A stretch of 64,000 bases of DNA. It comes from Nitrosospira lacus. Its GTDB lineage: Bacteria; Pseudomonadota; Gammaproteobacteria; Burkholderiales; Nitrosomonadaceae. Below are positions 1 to 8,575 of this stretch, in pieces; positions within the stretch are counted from its first letter, which is position 1, and every line of letters begins with the position of its first letter. Location of the stretch: positions 2,451,137 through 2,515,136 of the forward strand of contig NZ_CP021106.3 of the NCBI RefSeq assembly GCF_000355765.4. The letters run 5' to 3'. The notes below the pieces were generated by a model, which had not been told where the DNA came from, made no database searches, and worked only from the letters and a program-made list of their open reading frames with translations. A program made the translations under genes and the position numbers.

Positions 1-1297
1 CATTTACCCGTTCTGCCGCGCTTGTGGGGTCTTCTCCATCGATATCACAATCCAGACCATAACCATCGATGTTCTTGGCGATGTACTTCGCAATATAACT
101 AGCGCCAGTACCCTTTGACCGATCTATGCGTTCCTCTTTATAACGGTGCTTGGCGGCACCAGGCTCATCCCCATCCTCACGCATGGCATAGTCTCGAATG
201 ACGTTCCCAACCTGTTTAACGTCATTTTGCGGCATGAATAACAATAGATGCCAGTGAGGTGTTCCATCGTGTTGAGGCTCGGCAATCCGGAAGCCATAGA
301 CGTGTATGCCCATGCGGTGCAGCTTGGCCCGCATTCTTGCCCATATCTGAGTGAGATAGGTTTGCGCTTGACGTGGGGTAATGGTCTCTTCATATTTTGG
401 ATTCTTGCGCCCCGTTTCTGAAAACCTTGCATGCATTTTGGAAGGGCAGGTAATGGTATAGAACACGCCAGCGTCTCCCCGAGCCAGCGCAACCTTATCA
501 AACCCTGCAATGCGAGCCATCAATTCATTGCGGCGAATCTTCGGATTCGATACGGAAACATCAGCCAATTGCTGAAGGGTATATTCCTGCCCCCGTTCGT
601 TTGTCGCGATGCACTGTTCAAGAATGGCTCGGTTACGGCGATCCAGTTTCTGGCGTCTTTTTAAAGTCTCGTGACTGACGTACTTGCCTTTACGGCTGTG
701 AACCAGTCCCAAGCGAATAGCGCCATGTTCGAATTTTCTGCAATAGACTTTGCGTAGTGCCCGACGCCACCAGTACTCATCAGCCAGACGTGCCGGAACT
801 CCTGTAACGGTTAGAGGCTCATTGAGGTCGTTTATTCCTGTTACAGGGTTATTTTTTCCTGTTACCGTTACTGTTACAGAGAAGGGTTTCTGTTTCTTTT
901 CCTTTTTATCACTCCACGGCGGAGTAACACCGTATATCTTCTGAACGAGATCGCAGAGGGCTCGCGCCGCGTAAGCGGAGTTTTTGAACTGAAGTTGCAT
1001 GGTGGAAAATCGGCCCGCCAACATACGAGCAAATGCAACGATGTCCTCATCGCTTGCATCAAGGCTTAACGATTTACTGGTAAGCTCATTAGAAAGCTTA
1101 TGAAGAAAAGCTTCGGCTTTTTCTTCCCCATGGGCATCATATAGACGCACATATTCCTCATGCATAGGGAACGCCAAACAATCGGGATGACGGCTGAGCA
1201 GGTCAGAACTGAATTCTTCCTGTTCCGGGAAATAAATAATGCCGTCGATAACATAGGCTCCTTCCGGCACGGTTAACGGCCATGAATGGGCTATCAT
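1..1297 (-). CDS. Phage GPA-family replication endonuclease, partial (runs off left edge)
   Basis: This is a rolling-circle replication initiator of the phage P2 gene A (GPA, HUH endonuclease) type, which nicks one strand at the origin and becomes linked to it through a tyrosine. The frame is open from an ATG at 1297 to the window edge, giving 432 residues without the C terminus. The HUH metal-binding motif is visible as PHWHL (H348 and H350) and the two-tyrosine motif as YIAKYIAKN (Y401 and Y405, the YxxxY pattern of the family). The start overlaps the stop of the upstream AlpA-like gene as ATGA, which suggests coupled translation. A prophage or integrated plasmid is the likely source. The family call is firm; the host element is not identified. 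Confidence 0.88.
   Translation of the reverse strand, partial: MIAHSWPLTVPEGAYVIDGIIYFPEQEEFSSDLLSRHPDCLAFPMHEEYVRLYDAHGEEKAEAFLHKLSNELTSKSLSLDASDEDIVAFARMLAGRFSTMQLQFKNSAYAARALCDLVQKIYGVTPPWSDKKEKKQKPFSVTVTVTGKNNPVTGINDLNEPLTVTGVPARLADEYWWRRALRKVYCRKFEHGAIRLGLVHSRKGKYVSHETLKRRQKLDRRNRAILEQCIATNERGQEYTLQQLADVSVSNPKIRRNELMARIAGFDKVALARGDAGVFYTITCPSKMHARFSETGRKNPKYEETITPRQAQTYLTQIWARMRAKLHRMGIHVYGFRIAEPQHDGTPHWHLLLFMPQNDVKQVGNVIRDYAMREDGDEPGAAKHRYKEERIDRSKGTGASYIAKYIAKNIDGYGLDCDIDGEDPTSAAERVN
801..877. repeat. Iteron-like CCTGTTAC repeats inside the replication gene
   Basis: The octamer CCTGTAAC/CCTGTTAC occurs at 801-808, 837-844 and 858-865, with a partial copy (CTGTTAC) at 871-877. In the encoded protein these give a Val-Thr-Gly-rich linker between the N-terminal region and the HUH domain. 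In phage P2 the origin lies inside gene A, so an origin role is possible, but repeated codons in a low-complexity linker would look the same. Confidence 0.3.
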
Positions 1298-1497
1298 TTC
1301 CGGCCCGTATCGCTGGTGGATTTACGGATACAGGACTCGATGTAGTACTCCAAGTCCTGCAACCGATAGCGAACGGCACGGGAGCCGATCTTGATGAACG
1401 GCACGCGAGCCCCTGCCCACCGGTCCCGTTCAAGAAATGCCTTGCTGAGACCCAGATAATGAGCAGCCTGGGTGGTATTAAGTAATTGCGTTTGCAT
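1294..1497 (-). CDS. AlpA/excisionase-like helix-turn-helix protein
   Basis: This 67-residue protein has the layout of small MerR-like helix-turn-helix proteins of the AlpA/excisionase group: a first helix around TTQAAHYLGLSKAFLER, then a basic wing containing the K-IGSRAVRYR-DLE pattern. Such proteins bind DNA and act in prophage excision or as regulators of the adjoining replication gene. An AGGAGA ribosome site lies about 8 bases before the ATG. It is translationally coupled (ATGA) to the replication endonuclease that follows. Whether it controls excision or only replication cannot be told from the sequence. Confidence 0.8.
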   Translation of the reverse strand: MQTQLLNTTQAAHYLGLSKAFLERDRWAGARVPFIKIGSRAVRYRLQDLEYYIESCIRKSTSDTGRK

Positions 1498-1681
1498 GCC
1501 ATGTCTCCTATTGGTTGAGCATGGAGCAAACCTTATTGATTTAAGTAAATGCTAAGAATGCCGCTACGCGCTGGGATATATTTATGTGCGCAGGAATAAA
1601 CAAGGTGTAGTTTGATTTGACAAACAATGGCAGATTTGAATTGCCGCTAGGTACCAAGAAGAGACGGTCAAGCGCAAATAA

Positions 1682-1723
1682 AACGAAAAAGCCACAAAGG
1701 GACATTTTCCCCTTTGTGGCTTA
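1682..1723 (-). terminator. Rho-independent terminator
   Basis: An 11-bp perfect stem (1691-1701 with 1710-1720, GCCACAAAGGG arm) with an 8-base loop is followed, on the minus strand, by TTTTTCGTTTT. It starts directly at the stop codon of the 192-residue Cys-rich gene, so it very probably ends that transcript. Confidence 0.85.
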
Positions 1724-2299
1724 AACCTTCACCCCATCAGTCACAATGGTCTGGATGATTTGCTGAACCAATGCAAAGACCGATGCCTGAAGGTCTGAAT
1801 AAATGCCCATTAAATGTTTAGGATTACGCTGATCGAATGCCGCGTGATGCAGCATGAATAACTCCGTTTTCTTGACACATGCTGGCTGCGAGCCGCAGAA
1901 AACTCGGTCCACATCACATGTGCTGCAAAACGCATATCCATCTGGCTTGGTTGGGAAGTAAGTGGCTGTCCGCGCTGAAAGGCCGTGCTTCATCGCATTA
2001 AAACGCGTACGCTGCGCCTCTTCCTTGGTGGGATGCCCTTCCAGGTTAGCGGCGGTTGCTGCTCTTCCCTCTTCAGTACGCGGACCCGTGGCATTCGCCC
2101 AGGCCTTCATCAGCCCTTTTTCCCAGCCGACCTGCTCGCATTCCGCATCACACCGAGGGCAGTTACCGTAGTATGTGAATGGGTGATACGTCAGATCTGG
2201 CGCATCTTCAACACGCGTTGGCGCCGCCTTGAACGTGCGATAGCACGGCGAGCAGTAAAAGGTAATTTCGGAAAGGGGTTTGGAACGGTCTATCGCCAT
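1721..2299 (-). CDS. Cys-rich prophage-type hypothetical protein
   Basis: The 192-residue protein has no function I can name. It contains several cysteine pairs: YCSPC near residue 17, CPRCDAEC near residue 49, and a C-terminal FCSTCDVDRVFCGSQPAC cluster, so it probably binds one or more zinc ions. The middle (PRTEEGRAATAANLEGHPTKEEAQRTRFNAMKHGL) resembles the N-terminal segment often found in proteins of integrated elements. It lies two genes from the replication endonuclease on the same strand and ends in a strong terminator. A partial, decayed second copy of its 5' end is found near 3806-3905. Belonging to the mobile element is the best-supported statement. Confidence 0.7.
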   Translation of the reverse strand: MAIDRSKPLSEITFYCSPCYRTFKAAPTRVEDAPDLTYHPFTYYGNCPRCDAECEQVGWEKGLMKAWANATGPRTEEGRAATAANLEGHPTKEEAQRTRFNAMKHGLSARTATYFPTKPDGYAFCSTCDVDRVFCGSQPACVKKTELFMLHHAAFDQRNPKHLMGIYSDLQASVFALVQQIIQTIVTDGVKV

Positions 2300-2360
2300 G
2301 CTTCAGAGTATCGCGTATCATGGCAAGCCAGAAACAGGGAGGATTACGGCGAAGAATGGG
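2266..2360. repeat. Leader of Cys-rich gene, copy 1 of a decayed duplication
   Basis: This stretch holds the first codons and upstream leader of the Cys-rich gene. It aligns over about 95 bases with 3806-3905, sharing the 20-base core TTGGAACGGTCTATCGCCAT and a second block around ATCGCGTATCA. Confidence 0.65.
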
Positions 2361-2433
2361 CGAACATCAAGGCCCTCTTCTCGTGTAATGCACATAGCTT
2401 AGACCCAGTCAGGTCTTAAATGAAAGAGGAGCA

Positions 2434-3231
2434 ATGACTAATAATATTAATCAAAATGAAGAAATAGACGCCGGTCAAAAAATAATTGATCAGGCGATAG
2501 AAGATTGTCGAATGAACATCGTAAGACACAGCAATGCACCCGTCATGGAAGTCATCGTCGGATTGTTATTAGCCGGATTAATAATCGCCGGTTTACTGCA
2601 AGTAAGTAAACTCGAATTAGAAAGTCGGAGTCAAAATTATTTCACAATTCGTTCTGAAGTGGAAGCCGTTCGATATGAACGCAATAAGTTAAGCGAGGAG
2701 ATGGCTCGACTACAAAAAATAGTTGCCGATCACCAAGTAATGAGCTCCTCGCAGAAAAGCGATTTCGCTGACCTAAATAAGCAACTGGCAAAGGTAAATA
2801 ATGAGATTTCCCAAAAACAGAACGCATTGACAGAGGGTATAAAGAGCTACAGCGAAAGACCTCTTTTGTCCGACCACATGCTTTATGGCGGAGGAGCAAT
2901 TGTGGTTCTCATCATTGCTTTGCTTGGAGGTACATATCGTCTTCACTTGCGAGAGATTGCAAAAAACGAACAATATAAGTTGGCATTTCATAGAATCCGG
3001 ATCGCAGCTAATAACGCCCAGTCACCAGGTTTTGATAGTGAAGTGCGTGCTGCACTTACACAGGATGCATTCGATGTTCACATCGAAGAACGGACTATAT
3101 TCCAGCGTAAGAAAATTGAAAGTCCATTACCCGGCCTACCATCGAGCGATCTCGCTACCTCGATAGTTAATCGTCTTCTTGACGAAGTTCATATTGTTTT
3201 TCAACCTAAAGAGAAACCAGCAAGAAAATAA
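2434..3231 (+). CDS. Hypothetical inner-membrane coiled-coil protein
   Basis: This is a 265-residue protein of unknown function. Two hydrophobic segments are seen, roughly residues 37-58 (PVMEVIVGLLLAGLIIAGLL) and 153-172 (GGAIVVLIIALLGGTYRL). Between them is a charged, heptad-rich stretch rich in Glu, Lys, Leu and Gln that should form a coiled coil, probably in the periplasm. The C-terminal part is soluble. A good AGAGGAG ribosome site sits 5 bases before the ATG. Base composition is more AT-rich than in the rest of the window, consistent with membership of the mobile element. It is divergent from the Cys-rich gene and may be cargo of the element. Confidence 0.65.
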   Translation: MTNNINQNEEIDAGQKIIDQAIEDCRMNIVRHSNAPVMEVIVGLLLAGLIIAGLLQVSKLELESRSQNYFTIRSEVEAVRYERNKLSEEMARLQKIVADHQVMSSSQKSDFADLNKQLAKVNNEISQKQNALTEGIKSYSERPLLSDHMLYGGGAIVVLIIALLGGTYRLHLREIAKNEQYKLAFHRIRIAANNAQSPGFDSEVRAALTQDAFDVHIEERTIFQRKKIESPLPGLPSSDLATSIVNRLLDEVHIVFQPKEKPARK

Positions 3232-4421
3232 TAATGGGCCACTTTGAGAAATACTGCTTACTGGCCCATAAAAACTCGGAGATTTAAAGATACACAGGTA
3301 GGAGAGACTTTGTAACCCAGATATCTAGTAAGCAAATTTAGTTACATTATCAAATTAAATCTTACCGCAATTAAGCTGCTTTCTTAACAAAGCGAATAGG
3401 AAATTCAATCTCAAGTTTAGTGGTTCGTAATGAGACCCGATCGGGGAGCCATCATGCCTTACTAATCCAGTCTATTCATCAGTTTTTTGACACAGAACTC
3501 AATCCTGATTCATCCTTCATTGCTACGATCTGATCGATGAAGGAAGAAAGGATGGCCCCCATTTATTCTGGTTGCACGTAATACTCACAATATCCTGCAT
3601 CGAATCCGTTCTCTCCTGTGCGTCAATTTCATCAATTGACATTGGACATTTCCTCTTCCCTGGAGGGACACGAATTGCAAATTCAGTTCATTTTATTGAC
3701 GCTTCAATTCTCGCACGCATTCCCGTGAGGTCAGCCATATTTGGCGCCTTTCTTCCGTGCAGCTCGAGCATATGAAATATTTTTTCAGCTACGGGCAATA
3801 GTATAAAAGTGATCCTAGAAAGGGCTTGGAACGGTCTATCGCCATGCTCCGCCGCATCGCGTATCACAGCAGGCCATAGCCAAGAGAGAGTTCCGGCGAA
3901 GGTAACCGAAAGAGGAAGACAATAAAAACCCGCCGAAGCGGGTTTGAGTGAGAGGAGATGAGCGCGTGATTAGCCGCAAATTTTTATAGAGCCGTTCATT
4001 ATCAAAAATATTGTGGATATGTATGACATGACACTCGATCAACACTCTTTCCGGGTTGTGGTTGTTATTTTAACCACTTATTACAATATTGGTAGATCCA
4101 CGGTGTCTATTTGCGCTCCACATTGTGGTATCATCACTTCGCAAAATTATATACTGTTGATAGAACCACAATGCTTTCATATAACGTTGGCTGTGGTATG
4201 TGTCCTCGATTCGACTAATGCCGATGATCGGTCTTGGATCGGCTGGATCAGCCGGCAGACGTTTCTGGGGATTGTTGGCGTTGGCAAATTTATATAAGAT
4301 CGATATTTCTGAATCTCTTGAAGCGATGAAATCTATTCACCCAAAAGACAGCCCTTAAGGGCTTTTAGTAAGATTTCTCGAATGGGACTCATGATACGTA
4401 TTTACCTCTATTTGAACAAAT
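3232..4421. other. Gene-poor decayed stretch
   Basis: I see no convincing gene in this AT-rich stretch. It contains an inverted repeat ATGGGCCA/TGGCCCAT at 3234-3269, the decayed second copy of the Cys-rich gene leader (3806-3905), a short GC hairpin AAACCCGCCGAAGCGGGTTT near 3930, and a hairpin AGCCCTTAAGGGCT followed by TTTT near 4353. Together these look like debris of an integrated element. Confidence 0.5.
3806..3905. repeat. Decayed copy 2 of the Cys-rich gene leader
   Basis: This segment matches 2266-2360 with scattered changes. On the minus strand it still starts with ATG and the codons for MAIDRSKP before the frame diverges into an unrelated short tail. It is therefore a truncated duplicate of the 5' end of the 192-residue gene rather than a working gene. 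Confidence 0.6.
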
Positions 4422-4682
4422 ATGTCGAATTCCTCGCTTAAGGCTCCTATCGAAAGTCAGAATGAAACGGATATTGCCGAATACTTTAATCATATCCAGC
4501 GAATCTTGGGTGAAATTCCTGAAGCTGAAACGCGAGCGGATTTGGCAACCAAGGTTACTGAGCTTAGCGCAGCCATTACTGCCACCCGATTCTTTGTGGC
4601 AACAAAAATCGAGGATTACATGGAGCTGAACAAGCGTCTGATAAAGCTGGAAAAAAAGATAAAAAGGCAGAGCATCCGTTGA
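4422..4682 (+). CDS. Small hypothetical protein
   Basis: An 86-residue, strongly helical and highly charged protein, rich in Glu, Lys and Leu, with a basic C-terminal tail (KLEKKIKRQSIR). I do not recognise a family. No clear ribosome site precedes the ATG. The even spread of charged and Leu residues is typical of a real small helical protein, but chance cannot be excluded. It stands alone between gene-poor stretches at the edge of the mobile element. Confidence 0.4.
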   Translation: MSNSSLKAPIESQNETDIAEYFNHIQRILGEIPEAETRADLATKVTELSAAITATRFFVATKIEDYMELNKRLIKLEKKIKRQSIR

Positions 4683-5272
4683 TGGCGCGGTTCTGAGAAT
4701 TGTACGAAATAAATGCCGTTTGCGGAAACGATACACCAATGTTGGCCTTAAAGAAAAACGAGTGACACTCAAAAAATCACATGGAGCATGTAAAGATGCT
4801 GTAATAAGGATCAAGTAAATTGCTACACGTGTGATGTGCCCCCTTTCTTCTCCAGTCGTAGGTTTCGTGATGCGATCTCGATCAACCTGATCTGCTTCCG
4901 CAGCACGTTATTCTCGATAATCAACCCGAATTTAAGCTTTGCTGAAATGACCTCAGGGTTGCGACACGGGGCAAGATTTATGACGTGGTGGATGTCGTCG
5001 AAAAGCGGGGGATGGCGGGAACGGCAATAAAGCCGGGATAACACGGCGAATTGATCGAAGCGGGCAAGAAATCATATCTCAACGGTATATTTGGCGGGGA
5101 AGCTTATGATTTGACATCCACGATCATCCCATCTAGAGTATCAAACTGGAATCAAAAAGGTGAATCCTTAAAAAGACATACACGGAATGCTAGTGTAAGA
5201 AATTTTAAGTACCACCAAAAAGGGTAAATGCTATTTCATTAAAACGTCAATTTAAGGAAAGGAAAAGTCATC
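4683..5272. other. No convincing gene
   Basis: About 590 bases without a supported gene. Short open frames on both strands near 4823-5044 resemble neither a known transposase nor each other. The AAGGAAAGGAAAAG ribosome site of the cupredoxin gene lies at the right end. Confidence 0.4.
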
Positions 5273-5683
5273 ATGAAAATAACCAAAACAATGTTTGCGA
5301 GTTTTGCTTTTGGGTTGCTGTTAGTAGGAAGCGCCCAAGCGGCGGAACAAAAATTCAAGGTAATTGTGAATGCTTATGACACCAATATTCCTGAGCTCAA
5401 TGTCGAAGGTGTGACAGTCAAGAACATTCGCGCTTTTAATGTTCTCAACGAACCCGAGACATTGACTGTCAAGAAAGGAACTTCGGTAAAGATTACCATA
5501 GAGAACAAATCTCCCATCAGTGAGGGATTTTCCATTGACGAATATGGAATCAAGGAAGTAATTAAGGCAGGAGAAACCAAGACTGTCGCTTTTGTGGCTA
5601 ACAAGGCCGGTGCCTTCACCATTTGGTGCCAACTCCATCCCAAGAATATCCATCTGCCTGGTTCACTGAATGTCATCGAGTAA
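5273..5683 (+). CDS. Periplasmic cupredoxin-domain protein
   Basis: The 136-residue protein starts with a signal peptide ([23 protein letters not shown], cleavage expected after AQA). The rest is a single cupredoxin fold of the type seen in nitrous-oxide-reductase and oxidase CuA-like domains. The C-terminal metal loop is [13 protein letters not shown], with a Cys and two His. The upstream His that normally begins the HGFSI motif is Glu here ([11 protein letters not shown]), so a standard type-1 or CuA site is incomplete. A role in electron transfer or copper binding in the periplasm is likely, but the metal site may be altered. A GGAAAGG ribosome site precedes the ATG, and a long hairpin follows 38 bases after the stop. 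Confidence 0.82.
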   Translation: MKITKTMFASFAFGLLLVGSAQAAEQKFKVIVNAYDTNIPELNVEGVTVKNIRAFNVLNEPETLTVKKGTSVKITIENKSPISEGFSIDEYGIKEVIKAGETKTVAFVANKAGAFTIWCQLHPKNIHLPGSLNVIE

Positions 5684-5720
5684 GAGAGCCTTACATAGAC
5701 GATGAAGAAAAAGTAGTAGA

Positions 5721-5770
5721 GCGACGGTGGAAACAGACAGGGCTGATGCCCTGATTGATACCACCGTCGC
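5721..5770. other. 50-nt nested perfect hairpin
   Basis: Ten-base arms GCGACGGTGG (5721-5730) and CCACCGTCGC (5761-5770) pair perfectly, and an inner six-base stem CAGGGC-TGAT-GCCCTG pairs at 5738-5753. No T-run follows on either strand, so it is not a classic terminator. It could be a 3'-UTR stabiliser for the cupredoxin mRNA or a binding site. Confidence 0.7.
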
Positions 5771-6201
5771 AATTCCAATCACAAGAACCACGTTGGAAAA
5801 GCAACGAAAACAGCCAAGCTCATACCGGCCACCGGCAGAAGCGGAAAGACACGTGGGACAATCACGTTTTTCTGCTAAAAACAGAGCTTGCTTAAACTCT
5901 GAGACTTTCAATGCGCAAAGGAATCGCTAGAAACACGAATACGTGAAAAACACGGTTCAATCTATTGCCAACCTCATCGGGATCTAACCGCTTCGGCCTG
6001 ATTCAGGTGCCAAGATCCAGTCAGCGAGCTCCATCACCGCAACTCCTTGAGTAGGCACGTGTTGTTGACCCGCAGCTGAAATGCCTCATACGGGGGGTCG
6101 GCTTCCTTCCCAGACAAACACACCCAATAAAAAAAAGATGAGGATTCCAACGTGATAAGCTGTGGCTTCCACATCGCGCCTAATCACACAGGAATCCTCC
6201 A
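5771..6201. other. No convincing gene
   Basis: About 430 bases with only short overlapping frames of unlikely composition. Nothing recognisable was found. Confidence 0.4.
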
Positions 6202-6459
6202 ATGAAAGATTTGCAAGAAGCCACCGTGAAAATATGCGAACTCAAGGGCGAGAATCTCGCATTACTGGCTTTGCTTGCTTGCCTGGTAAAGGCTTCGTCG
6301 CCATATGAACGCAACGCATTTCCAGATGCATTCGAACGAGAATTGGAATCCGCCCGAATCAAATGGCTGAATTCAGATGTTTCAGAACATGTCTCCGTTG
6401 GGCTGGAGAACATGGCAACTGCCATTCATTCCTTGCTGGACAGTCAGAGCCGGATCTAA
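6202..6459 (+). CDS. Small hypothetical protein
   Basis: An 85-residue acidic, helical protein beginning MKDLQEATVKICELKGEN. No family is recognised. An AGGAATCC ribosome site lies upstream of the ATG with good spacing. Its composition is credible for a cytoplasmic protein. The CsbD remnant follows immediately after its stop codon in another frame. Confidence 0.5.
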   Translation: MKDLQEATVKICELKGENLALLALLACLVKASSPYERNAFPDAFERELESARIKWLNSDVSEHVSVGLENMATAIHSLLDSQSRI

Positions 6460-6461
6460 GC

Positions 6462-6565
6462 GCAAGCAGCAAGCCAAGGGCGTCGCCAAACAGGTAGCGA
6501 GGAAAGCACAAAAGGGTGTAGGAGATATGAAGGAAGCTATTAAGGATTCAACCAAAAATCGTTAA
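6462..6565 (+). pseudogene. C-terminal remnant of a CsbD-family stress protein
   Basis: The 34-residue stretch KRKQQAKGVAKQVARKAQKG plus GVGDMKEAIKDSTKNR matches the C-terminal half of CsbD/YjbJ-like proteins, in which an AKG-QK-GKVQ-GVGD-KEA-KD pattern is typical. The N-terminal half of the family is not present upstream in any frame; the upstream part of the same frame overlaps the 85-residue gene. It is best read as a truncated CsbD gene. Confidence 0.5.
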
Positions 6566-6701
6566 CAGCCTTTGTATGGAAGCTCAGACTTAGTCAAAGC
6601 GAGTCGGTTCACGTCAGCCGTTGTAGTCAGTTATGGCCGCTTCTAAGTATGTACGGCTAGCCTACGGTGGATACAGTAGTTTTTCTCTCACCTGAGCCTA
6701 T

Positions 6702-7484
6702 TCAGCCCACTATGGCCACTTTTGCCACTTTTGCCACTTTTGCCACTTTCGGGAAATTGCTGGCTGCAGCCACTACAGATTTTTTCGGCAACAAACGCTT
6801 ACATTCTTCTTTGAGCACCGCATAGCCATTGTCTACGCGATCCTCTATCAGTTCGCGATTCAACATCGTGATATGACCGCGCCTATATTGAATTGCTCCT
6901 ATCGCCTGAAGCACTTGCGCAGCTTGCGTCACACTTTCACGACGCACCCCGAGCATATTACCCACTAACTCATGTGTCATGACGAATGAATCACTGGATA
7001 ACCGGTCTCGGCTCATCAATAAGAAGCGGCATAATTGCTGCTCAATATTTTGACGGCTATCCATTGCACACTGCTCCGTTTGAAGAAGCAAAGCCTGGCT
7101 GAAACACAACAACAGTTGCTGCAGAATCCCGCCCGACTCAAATTCCTTTTTCAGAATAGTTGCCCTGATACGATAACCGTAGCCGGCGTTTTGTACAATA
7201 ACCGCAGCGGATGTGCTGTTACAACCCAACAACATGGACATTCCAGTAATACCTTCATTACCAATCATCGAAACCTGTCTGGAGATGCCGGATTCTAGTT
7301 GGTATACGCGCGCAACGATGCTCGTAGTGGGAAAATAGACGTAGCTTATTCGAGCATTGGGTTCGTAAATCACTTGACCCAATGACATATCCACTAATTC
7401 AAGAAATGGTAGCAACCGGGTATATTCTGCAACGGATAGAGCCGCTATGATCTGATTCTGCCTCGGACTGTGCACTATGGGCAT
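6702..7484 (-). CDS. Crp/Fnr-family transcriptional regulator
   Basis: This 260-residue protein has a cyclic-nucleotide-binding-type N-terminal barrel (about residues 15-140) followed by a winged helix-turn-helix in which MTHELVGNMLGVRRESVTQA is the recognition segment. No Cys cluster for an Fe-S centre is seen, so it is not an Fnr-type oxygen sensor. This subgroup often begins with NQIIAALS...L and controls stress or nitrogen-oxide responses, but the signal here is unknown. The last residues are an unusual KVA repeat encoded by a 9-base tandem repeat. It is monocistronic with no close neighbour on the same strand. Confidence 0.85.
   Translation of the reverse strand: MPIVHSPRQNQIIAALSVAEYTRLLPFLELVDMSLGQVIYEPNARISYVYFPTTSIVARVYQLESGISRQVSMIGNEGITGMSMLLGCNSTSAAVIVQNAGYGYRIRATILKKEFESGGILQQLLLCFSQALLLQTEQCAMDSRQNIEQQLCRFLLMSRDRLSSDSFVMTHELVGNMLGVRRESVTQAAQVLQAIGAIQYRRGHITMLNRELIEDRVDNGYAVLKEECKRLLPKKSVVAAASNFPKVAKVAKVAKVAIVG
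6715..6750. repeat. 9-bp tandem repeat at the 3' end of the Crp/Fnr gene
   Basis: The unit TTTGCCACT is repeated in tandem about four times just before the stop codon, encoding KVAKVAKVAKVA on the minus strand. Being a multiple of three, copy-number changes would lengthen or shorten the tail without a frameshift. Confidence 0.85.
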
Positions 7485-7840
7485 GAAGATCCTTTTTATG
7501 ATGATGGTAAATCATCGTAGTTATGGGGCGGAATCTTATGCTAGATCTTGCGCAGGGATGATGAGTATAGCAATTTCCATGCCAATATTATTTTATTTTT
7601 AACATCAGCTTATTTATGCAGTTTACGAAATGCCCGCCACCAGTTCATATCGCGCTGCAACCTGAGTTAATCGCGAACTACACCATAATAAAAAGCCTGC
7701 AGAGAAACTCAAACCCCGTTCAACAGGTACAATCGCGAAATACCCAAACTGGGCGATCAACGGACAACCCGTGCTTGCGCCACCTTTCGCGTATGGTTAA
7801 CTGCAATTCCTGAACTCTCTCCAATACTGAATTTTAATCA
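7485..7840. other. Divergent intergenic region
   Basis: About 355 bases between the divergent Crp/Fnr and methyltransferase genes. It must contain both promoters; I see no clear box or small gene. Confidence 0.4.
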
Positions 7841-8557
7841 ATGACCTCCCCCGAACCCACCGACATCTTCACCCGCTCCTGGTCGCTCTATGATTTGCTC
7901 ACCGAATACAACTATATGTTTCATAAGGAGATCTATCAGGAGATTGGGGAGCTCCTGAAGCTGCGCGGCGATCAAGGATATTACCGCCTGCTTGATCTCG
8001 GTTGCGGCAATGCGCGTTACTTGGCTCCCTGCCTGAAGCAGGCGGCCCCGGCATTGTACGAAGGCGTGGATCTTTCCGAGGCGGCGTTGACAGAGGCGCG
8101 CGGCTATCTGGCGGATTTGCCCGGTCAGGTCATTCTCACCCATGGAGATCTTCTGGAGGCGATGGAGTCAACTGAAAAAACCTGGAATGTGATCTTCACG
8201 GGTTTTGCGATTCATCACCTGATGCCCGATGAAAAGATACGCTTTTTCCATGCGGCCGGGCGTTGCCTTTCAGAAAACGGCTGGTTGATCCTGGTAGACG
8301 TAGTGCGCGAGGAACATCAGGACCGGGAAAGTTATCTGAACAGGTATCTGAAATTCATGCGTGAAACATGGACGAAGGTGCCACAGGATCAATTGGAAGA
8401 AGCCTGCGCGCATGTCCATGATCATGATTATCCCGAATGCCTTTCCACTTTGCGAGAGATGGCCGCCGGAGCAGGGTTGCGTTCCACCCGGCTGATCAGC
8501 CGCTACGCACAGCACCACACCCTTCTGTTCTCGCGCTCCATTTTAGAAAAAGTCTGA
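7841..8557 (+). CDS. Class I SAM-dependent methyltransferase
   Basis: This 238-residue protein has the Rossmann methyltransferase fold. Motif I is LLDLGCGNARYL (about residues 50-61), the acidic residue of motif II is in GVDLSEAAL, and motif IV/V is FTGFAIHHLMPDEK. These bind S-adenosylmethionine. The substrate cannot be inferred. It is followed after 18 bases by a BASS-family transporter gene on the same strand, so the two probably share a transcript, and the methyltransferase may act on, or protect from, a solute that the transporter moves. No standard start alternative is close by. Confidence 0.85.
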   Translation: MTSPEPTDIFTRSWSLYDLLTEYNYMFHKEIYQEIGELLKLRGDQGYYRLLDLGCGNARYLAPCLKQAAPALYEGVDLSEAALTEARGYLADLPGQVILTHGDLLEAMESTEKTWNVIFTGFAIHHLMPDEKIRFFHAAGRCLSENGWLILVDVVREEHQDRESYLNRYLKFMRETWTKVPQDQLEEACAHVHDHDYPECLSTLREMAAGAGLRSTRLISRYAQHHTLLFSRSILEKV

Positions 8558-8575
8558 GGCCGCGCGCTCAACACC

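Noticed and set aside
4823-5044. Overlapping frames that could be a transposase remnant
   Set aside because: The minus-strand frame has a helical stretch (IIENNVLRKQIRLIEIASRN) faintly like IS elements, but there is no catalytic motif or inverted repeat, so the evidence is too thin.
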